Source of the DNA: CAYPZT01 sp964415435
GTDB taxonomy: Bacteria; Patescibacteriota; Microgenomatia; UBA1406; GWC2-37-13
Direction of reading: 5' to 3'
NCBI GenBank assembly: GCA_964415435.1
Contig: CAYPZT010000021.1
Location: 1-18,438 of the forward strand
DNA length: 18,438 nucleotides
Below are positions 12,195-18,438 of the stretch, one piece after another; position 1 is the stretch's first letter, and each line of letters begins with the position of its first letter. The position numbers and the translations under genes are program-made. The notes under the pieces were generated by a model. The model saw nothing but the letters and a program-made list of their open reading frames with translations, searched no databases and had not been told where the DNA came from.

Positions 12195-13469
12195 TCATTT
12201 GTGTCCCAGTTCATCGCGTTCAATCTGCCATAAACGATTGTATTTGGCCACACGCTCACCCCGTGATGGAGCGCCAAATTTGACAAAATCCGCCTGTATG
12301 CCCACTGCAAAATCAGCTATGAGTGAATCGTTCGTTTCTCCCGAGCGGTGTGAAACAATATAGTTGAAGTTGTTCTTCCTGGCTAGATCAATGACAGACA
12401 GAGTCTCGGTAATGGTACCTATTTGATTCGGCTTTATGATTATGGTCGAACATGTTTTCTCCTTGATGGCCCGGGCCAGACGTTCCTTATTTGTAGTCAA
12501 AAGATCGTCACCGACCAGATAGATCTGTTCCGACAGGAGCCTTGACAGTTTTGCCCAGTTTGCCCAGTCGTCCTGGTTCAGCGGATCCTCGAGAACAAGA
12601 AATGAATACTCTTTTGTAAATGCAACAAGAAAATCGATATATTCATCTACTTTGAGGGGATGAGGTTTATCTTTTACACGGTACTTGTCTTCATGGTAGA
12701 AGTGTGACGCGGCCATATCCATACCAAAAAAAACATCAACTCCTGGTTTACAGTTTCTTTGAATTACCGTCTCGTTTAGAACTTCAAGTGCATCCATATT
12801 GGTAGTAAAGTTAGGAGTGAAGCCACCCTCTTCGCCGACTGAAATATTTGCGTTTCTATACTCCAATACTTTTTTTAATTCATGAAATATCTCAACTCCC
12901 AGCTGATACGCTTTTGAAAAGGTGAATGAGGAGGAAGGAATAATTTGGAACTCCTGGAAATCAAGATTATTGTTGGCATGCTTTCCGCCGTTGATGACAT
13001 TAAAAATGGGGGAGGGTATTTTTTCTATTGGTATCTTATCCTTAAAAAGTTTTTCGTAAAGAGCATTAATATACATAAAAAGAGGAAGCTTTGCTTCCGC
13101 TGCGCCTGCTTTTAGGAAAAGCTGTGAGACGAGCAGTGTCGTGTTGGCACCCAAGGTAGATTTATTCTTGGATCCATCAGACTGCACAAGCCACGCATCA
13201 ACCTCCGATTGTTTGGAAGGAGACACGCCGATAAGTTTTGGCGCAAGAAGATCATTCACATAAGAGACGGCACGGAGCACACCTTTACCGTTAAAACGTT
13301 TATCGTCATTGTCACGAAGCTCAAGCGACTCGTATTTGCCTATGGAGGTACCGGCTGGAATAGAGGTGGTTATGAGCGCACCTGTATCAAGCAGGAGACT
13401 GCCCTCAATAGTGGGCACACCACGGGAATCAATTATCTCATAGGCCCGCAGGCTTTTTATTTTCGCCAT
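12195..13469 (-). CDS. eno: Enolase
   Basis: The 424-aa protein interconverts 2-phosphoglycerate and phosphoenolpyruvate in the cytoplasm. All key residues are visible: Ser42 of AGTSIGKYES, His164 in GGKHANNNLD, Glu173, the proton donor Glu214 in VGEEGGFTPN (usually DEGGFAPN), metal ligands Asp251, Glu294 (LEDPLNQDDW) and Asp321, the base Lys346 (IKPNQIG), His374-Arg375-Ser376 (SHRSGET) and Lys397. Several motifs deviate from consensus (PAGTSIG for PSGASTG, AASHFY for AASEFY), giving a divergent but probably active enzyme. It lies 12 bp after ppsA, whose product works on the next metabolite. No Shine-Dalgarno is seen. Confidence 0.95.
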   Translation of the reverse strand: MAKIKSLRAYEIIDSRGVPTIEGSLLLDTGALITTSIPAGTSIGKYESLELRDNDDKRFNGKGVLRAVSYVNDLLAPKLIGVSPSKQSEVDAWLVQSDGSKNKSTLGANTTLLVSQLFLKAGAAEAKLPLFMYINALYEKLFKDKIPIEKIPSPIFNVINGGKHANNNLDFQEFQIIPSSSFTFSKAYQLGVEIFHELKKVLEYRNANISVGEEGGFTPNFTTNMDALEVLNETVIQRNCKPGVDVFFGMDMAASHFYHEDKYRVKDKPHPLKVDEYIDFLVAFTKEYSFLVLEDPLNQDDWANWAKLSRLLSEQIYLVGDDLLTTNKERLARAIKEKTCSTIIIKPNQIGTITETLSVIDLARKNNFNYIVSHRSGETNDSLIADFAVGIQADFVKFGAPSRGERVAKYNRLWQIERDELGHK

Positions 13470-13481
13470 AAAAAGAAATGG

Positions 13482-15851
13482 TTATACAGTTAAATGATGA
13501 TTGTCTGAGTGCACTGAAACATGCTTTTTTTCAATGGCATGAATGGCCTCTCGTGTCCGGAGAGCTGCGTCAGGATTTATAGAAACACTTGTGATGCCCT
13601 TTTTTACCAAACGCTCGACAAGTTCCGGATAGTCTGACGCTGCCTGGCCACATATGGAGCACGTTATGCCATACTTTGCGCATGTTTCCACTATATGTTC
13701 AAGTACGCTCATTACAACCGGATTCCTCTCATCATATTCGTTGGCAACTTCCTGGTTATCGCGGTCTACCCCAAGAAGCATCATTGTCAGATCATTCGTT
13801 CCAATCGAAACTCCATCAATGCCGATCTTTATGTATTCCTCGAGTCCCAAGGCGCTGCTTGGCACTTCGACCATGATCCATAATTTAAACTCTGGGTAGT
13901 CGAAAAGTCCTTGTGCTTTTATCATCTCTTTTATTTTGATGAGTTCCCATGGAGCCCGGACAAAGGGGATCATAAGATGCAGATTGCGGTACCCTTCCCT
14001 CCAGATATTTTTGATCGCGGCGAGTTCCATCGCAAAAACATCGGGGTGCCCGATATAACGGTATGCACCTCTAAAGCCAAGCATTGGATTTTCCTCTTTC
14101 GGTTCAAACTCCGTACCGCCCGAGAGATGCCTATATTCGTTTGTCTTAAAGTCTGTTGCCCTGTAAACGACCGGTCTGGGTGCGAAAGGCCGTACGAACT
14201 TATGCAGATCATGGGTAAGTCTGTTAATGAATACGTGCTCCTTTTTACGCTTTACGAACTCCTTCGGATGCACACCTATCTCTGCAATCATAAACTCTGC
14301 CCTAAGAAGACCAACGCCGTCCACGTCGAGCTCAGACACTTTTCCAGCAAGTTCTGGTTCTGCCATGTTCACGTATACTTTCGTGTGAGTTTTGATGTGA
14401 TGTGTGTTTTTTTCCTCATGTTTCTTTTCATGCTCCTGTTTCTTACTCAAGATACTTCCTTTAAATACTTCTCCTGTCGCTCCATTCACACTCACTACAT
14501 GTTCATGCTTTAAAATCCTGGTTGCATTTTCTGCGCCTACTACAGCCGGAATTCCCAGTTCCCGTGAAACGATTGCCGCATGAGAAGTGCGGCCTCCCTT
14601 TTCTGTCACAATGGCACTTGCCTTCTTCATCGCGGGGACATAATCAGGATTCGTCTGGGGTGCAGTAAGGACATCGCCTTGCTTTATCTTGTCGATCTCC
14701 TTCGGTGAATGGATTACCTTGACTGGACCGACACCGATTCCCGGCGACGCCGGAGCACCCACAACGAGTGGCTTTGCCTCTTTTGAATCAGCAGTTTTTG
14801 ATTCCTGTTGACCAGCTTCATTTACTTTTACTGTGGTAATCGGACGGGACTGAACAATAAATACCTGTTCCTTTTCCATTGCCCATTCAATATCCTGCGG
14901 AAAATAATAGTGACTCTCAATATCTTTAACAAGCATCGCTACTTTTACTATTTCGTTGTCGGTAAGCTTTATCTGAAATCCTTCGTGCTTTGAAAGATGC
15001 ACTTCCTTATTGGCGTTTCCGGATTTTACATACATCAGATTCTGATAGTGCACATCTTTTTTCGTCACAACAAACGACCGCTTATCAATCTCGTAGTGAT
15101 CGGGTGTTACCTTGCCTTGCACTATGTATTCGCCGAGACCAAAGATTGCCTCTATAACAATTTTATTTTTATCATTTGTGACGGGATCGATACTGAAGGC
15201 AATACCCGAACGATCTGACTGGACCATTCGCTGCACAACCGCCGCCAAACCGACCTTAAAGTGATCGAACTTCTGCTCATGACGGTAGTAAATGGCGCGC
15301 TCGGTAAAAAGCGAAGCCCAACACTCCTTTACTTTCTGCAACAAATGGGACTCGCCTGTCACATTAAGGTATGTTTCCTGCTGACCGGCAAAGGAGGCGT
15401 TAGGTAAATCCTCGGCAGTTGCCGAAGATCGGACGGCAACAAGAGGAGGGGAGTATAAGTGCTTTATGCGATGGTGCGCTTTCGTAAGAAGGTTCGACCC
15501 TGCATGCAGATAACGATGCTCCTTCTCCAGCATACCGTCGTAGTAGGAAATTATTTCGTGCGCCACTGTTTCCGGCATTGACGACTTCAGGATAAGATTC
15601 CGTATATGAAATGACGCCTGTTGCAATTCGTGTGGATTATCGTAGTTGACTATTGAAAGGAGTTCCTTGATCTTAGGCTGAATACCCGCATTCCGGATGA
15701 ATTCAAAATAAGAGTGAGACGTAACAATAAAACCATAGGGAATCGGTAAATGGGCCAGGGTCATCTCGCCAAGATTTGCACCCTTGCCACCAACAAGTCC
15801 GACATCGTTTTTATCAACTTCCTCAAACCACACCACGCGCTTTTTGACCAT
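13482..15851 (-). CDS. ppsA: Phosphoenolpyruvate synthase (pyruvate, water dikinase)
   Basis: The 789-aa product (from ATG 15851) makes PEP from pyruvate and ATP, or may run toward pyruvate. The N-terminal ATP-grasp domain has LVGGKGANLGEM, VRSSATAEDLPNASFAGQQ, QSDRSGIAFSIDP and IEAIFGLGEYIVQG, ending DIEWAMEKEQVFIVQSRPI. The central phosphohistidine domain has GGRTSHAAIVSRELGIP with His424. The C-terminal PEP/pyruvate barrel has GLLRAEFMI, RATDFKTNEYRHL, NPMLGFRGAYR, MVEVPSSAL, SIGTNDLTMMLLGVDRD and catalytic Cys734 in CSICGQAASDYPE. An upstream start at 15887 is rejected: it lies within the -35 box, and TATAGT ends 6 nt before ATG 15851. It heads the ppsA-eno run. Confidence 0.95.
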   Translation of the reverse strand: MVKKRVVWFEEVDKNDVGLVGGKGANLGEMTLAHLPIPYGFIVTSHSYFEFIRNAGIQPKIKELLSIVNYDNPHELQQASFHIRNLILKSSMPETVAHEIISYYDGMLEKEHRYLHAGSNLLTKAHHRIKHLYSPPLVAVRSSATAEDLPNASFAGQQETYLNVTGESHLLQKVKECWASLFTERAIYYRHEQKFDHFKVGLAAVVQRMVQSDRSGIAFSIDPVTNDKNKIVIEAIFGLGEYIVQGKVTPDHYEIDKRSFVVTKKDVHYQNLMYVKSGNANKEVHLSKHEGFQIKLTDNEIVKVAMLVKDIESHYYFPQDIEWAMEKEQVFIVQSRPITTVKVNEAGQQESKTADSKEAKPLVVGAPASPGIGVGPVKVIHSPKEIDKIKQGDVLTAPQTNPDYVPAMKKASAIVTEKGGRTSHAAIVSRELGIPAVVGAENATRILKHEHVVSVNGATGEVFKGSILSKKQEHEKKHEEKNTHHIKTHTKVYVNMAEPELAGKVSELDVDGVGLLRAEFMIAEIGVHPKEFVKRKKEHVFINRLTHDLHKFVRPFAPRPVVYRATDFKTNEYRHLSGGTEFEPKEENPMLGFRGAYRYIGHPDVFAMELAAIKNIWREGYRNLHLMIPFVRAPWELIKIKEMIKAQGLFDYPEFKLWIMVEVPSSALGLEEYIKIGIDGVSIGTNDLTMMLLGVDRDNQEVANEYDERNPVVMSVLEHIVETCAKYGITCSICGQAASDYPELVERLVKKGITSVSINPDAALRTREAIHAIEKKHVSVHSDNHHLTV

Positions 15852-15857
15852 ACATCT

Positions 15858-15887
15858 ACTATAGCGAATCCGCTTACTTTTTTGCAA
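15858..15887 (-). promoter_or_regulatory. Promoter for ppsA
   Basis: Minus-strand TTGCAA (15882-15887), 18 nt, TATAGT (15858-15863), 6 nt to ATG 15851. It fixes the ppsA start and predicts a leaderless mRNA. Confidence 0.6.
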
Positions 15888-15902
15888 GGGTGTTATTATG
15901 GC

Positions 15903-15931
15903 TTTACAATGACAAGAAAAAATGATATAAA
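15903..15931 (+). promoter_or_regulatory. Promoter for the secreted repeat protein
   Basis: TTTACA (15903-15908), 17 nt, TATAAA (15926-15931), 6 nt to ATG 15938. It is divergent from the ppsA promoter, with only 15 bp between the two -35 boxes. Confidence 0.6.
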
Positions 15932-15937
15932 GTGCGG

Positions 15938-16972
15938 ATGTTCGTCACAAAGGCTAGCAAAAACATTCTCGCTGTGACCCTGTTGTTTTTTTTACTTTTC
16001 TCACTGCAAAACAATGCCTATGCTCAAATTGCGGGCGGCTGGACTGATACGGGGCCAAAAATAATACAGACAAATGTGTCCGACAAAGTTGGTATTGGTA
16101 CAACTAATCCTACAAGCAGACTCCACGTAGTTGGAAAAACAAACCTTATAGGCAATGTAGGTATAGGTACTACCAATTCAAATATGCCACTTCTGGTCGG
16201 GGCAGGTACATTGACGGGTTTTGCTCCTCATAATGATGTTTTTTCAGTTAGGCAAGATTACTCTGCGAACGAGGATCATCTGACCGCAACTGTAGTATCT
16301 AATTTTACCGGTACAAACGCTCTGAGCGTGCAGGGCATTGAGAGCTATATAACCACAAATCACACATCGGGGAACGTAAATCTGATACTTCCGCAGATTG
16401 CCAACGTTGAGCACCGGGCGGCCGGTACGATAAACTGGGTAAAACTATACTCAGGTGCATTCATAATGAACAACGGCTCCGGAAATGTTACAAATGTCGC
16501 CTCGCTCTTGTCCTCACCGGTCGTGCGCATAGGCTCTCCGGGAAACATACAAAATTATTACGGACTTTATCTTGACGCACAGCCCACATCAGGGATAACG
16601 AACCGCTACGGAGTTTACCAGATGGGCGTTGGCGAGCTGAATTATTTTGCCGGCAAAATCGGAGTCGGAACCACAAATCCTGCGTTTGAAGTTGATGTTA
16701 TGGGTACAATCTCGGCAAAAAAATACACAGTGGGCGGCAATAATGGATCAGCAAGTGCTGGCAGTGGTACCATAAGCGCTTCAACCGGCTCAACCACAAT
16801 CAACACCACGGCAGTAAAATCTAATTCTTTGATATTCGTGACCTCAAGAACGAATGTCAACTCACCACTATCTGTCACATCCCGCGTTGCCAACAGTTCA
16901 TTTACCGTTTCTATCGGTGCTACCCAGTCGCAAAATGTAGAATTTGATTGGTGGATAGTTGATAAACAATAA
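15938..16972 (+). CDS. Secreted beta-rich protein with GIGTTNP repeats
   Basis: The 344-aa product has a Sec signal peptide: a basic start, then hydrophobic ILAVTLLFFLLFSL, with probable cleavage after AYA (about residue 29). The mature part carries three copies of a V/I-GIG-TTNP-type motif (DKVGIGTTNPTSRLHVVG, GNVGIGTTNSNMPLLVGAG, GKIGVGTTNPAFEVDVMG), as in phage-tail-fibre-like and adhesin-like surface proteins. A low-complexity Gly/Ser/Ala/Thr linker follows, then a terminal domain ending SFTVSIGATQSQNVEFDWWIVDKQ. No endosialidase chaperone domain is present. The in-frame GTG at 15932 is rejected because ATG 15938 lies 6 nt after the -10. A surface attachment role is inferred. Confidence 0.75.
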   Translation: MFVTKASKNILAVTLLFFLLFSLQNNAYAQIAGGWTDTGPKIIQTNVSDKVGIGTTNPTSRLHVVGKTNLIGNVGIGTTNSNMPLLVGAGTLTGFAPHNDVFSVRQDYSANEDHLTATVVSNFTGTNALSVQGIESYITTNHTSGNVNLILPQIANVEHRAAGTINWVKLYSGAFIMNNGSGNVTNVASLLSSPVVRIGSPGNIQNYYGLYLDAQPTSGITNRYGVYQMGVGELNYFAGKIGVGTTNPAFEVDVMGTISAKKYTVGGNNGSASAGSGTISASTGSTTINTTAVKSNSLIFVTSRTNVNSPLSVTSRVANSSFTVSIGATQSQNVEFDWWIVDKQ

Positions 16973-16997
16973 ACGCGTTTTTTGAGGCAAAATAGGA

Positions 16998-17026
16998 TTG
17001 ACAAACATTGAGCACTTTGTTAAACT
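16998..17026 (+). promoter_or_regulatory. Candidate promoter of the tRNA-Ala/23S unit
   Basis: A perfect TTGACA (16998-17003), 17 nt, TAAACT (17021-17026), in the 215-bp gap upstream of tRNA-Ala. The -10 is imperfect. The rest of the gap holds no gene I can support. Confidence 0.4.
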
Positions 17027-17167
17027 TCTCTTTACCAATGAAATTAAAACTTTCATAAAGGCACATTGGAGACTTACAATCAGTACTCCTAACAGCCTTC
17101 ATCAAGAAAAAGTAAGTCTAAAAAAACGAAACAACGCTTTGATAAGTGCGCATTTTTTTGGTCCGGG

Positions 17168-17180
17168 AGCTCTTTTTACA
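17168..17180 (+). promoter_or_regulatory. boxA-like antitermination signal
   Basis: AGCTCTTTTTACA resembles the rRNA boxA consensus TGCTCTTTAACA and lies 7 nt before tRNA-Ala. A second, weaker version (GATCTTTGACAAT, 17326-17338) precedes the 23S gene. These sites recruit NusB/NusE in other bacteria. Confidence 0.4.
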
Positions 17181-17187
17181 ATCTAGT

Positions 17188-17261
17188 GGGCCTGTAGTTC
17201 AGCTGGCTAGAACATCGCATTTGCAATGCGAAGGTCACCGGTTCAATTCCGGTCAGGTCCA
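17188..17261 (+). tRNA. tRNA-Ala (TGC anticodon)
   Basis: The 74-nt cloverleaf has acceptor GGGCCTG/CAGGTCC, anticodon stem TCGCA/TGCGA around loop TTTGCAA (anticodon TGC) and T arm ACCGG-TTCAATT-CCGGT. The discriminator is A; CCA is not encoded (CCG follows). It precedes 23S as in a 16S-23S spacer, although no 16S gene lies upstream. Confidence 0.95.
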
Positions 17262-17402
17262 CCGAGCTGAAGCTTGGTGTATGGTATGCACAAGATACCC
17301 ACCACTCATCTCGGCTAATTTTGAAGATCTTTGACAATCTGGTAGTGTAGGCAATAACAAACATCGCATCACGTTTGTGTTATGGTGTGAAAATGATAAG
17401 AA

Positions 17403-18438
<1,036 letters not shown>

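Overview
The window looks like a scaffold from a reduced-genome bacterium, most likely Candidate Phyla Radiation (Patescibacteria). Supporting this are compact, often overlapping genes, tRNAs with no encoded CCA, a secreted protein with GIGTTNP-type repeats, a DUF202/TM-helix/YraN housekeeping mix, and a 23S rRNA locus with no 16S gene upstream of it. TAA, TAG and TGA all act as stops, so the genetic code looks standard. Phylum-level placement is inference; no marker tree could be run.

Layout, left to right. 1-2359: the 3' part of rsmI, a convergent DUF202 membrane protein, greA, a DOT1-like methyltransferase and a small XRE regulator. 2349-4412 (minus strand): a 70-aa protein, a HEAGH zinc peptidase and a D-Ala-D-Ala-ligase-like ATP-grasp enzyme, apparently one cluster. 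4380-4589: a 100-N scaffold gap bounded by identical 55-bp sequences, probably a false gap. 4654-8031: poorly characterised genes, including two tandem paralogous membrane proteins, a methyltransferase-like protein with an unknown partner, a Y-shaped fold, and a possible 7-codon mini-gene. 8057-8504: a GIY-YIG nuclease gene between inverted repeats, lying between a 16-bp copy of the tRNA-Glu 3' end and the intact tRNA-Glu. 8564-10696: a promoter, a SAM-I-clan riboswitch-like leader, a GNAT-like protein and an M20/PepT-like peptidase. 10698-15851 (minus strand): ppsA, eno, rplS, yraN and a TM-helix channel-like protein. 15938-16972: a secreted repeat protein. 16998-18438: tRNA-Ala and the 5' part of the 23S rRNA.

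Three things stand out. First, most genes have a -10 box ending about 6 nt before the start codon, which predicts widespread leaderless mRNAs; this rule also corrects several start codons. Second, the one obvious long structured leader matches the conserved core of S-box (SAM) aptamers and precedes an acetyltransferase-like/peptidase pair, suggesting SAM-controlled peptide or methionine salvage. Third, the GIY-YIG unit at tRNA-Glu resembles a minimal, integrase-free mobile element whose own terminal repeat supplies the nuclease promoter's -35 box.

Metabolically, ppsA and eno are adjacent and catalyse consecutive steps of lower glycolysis/gluconeogenesis, and they sit next to translation genes. 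The remaining clusters deal with peptides (ATP-grasp plus metallopeptidase; GNAT plus M20) or methylation.
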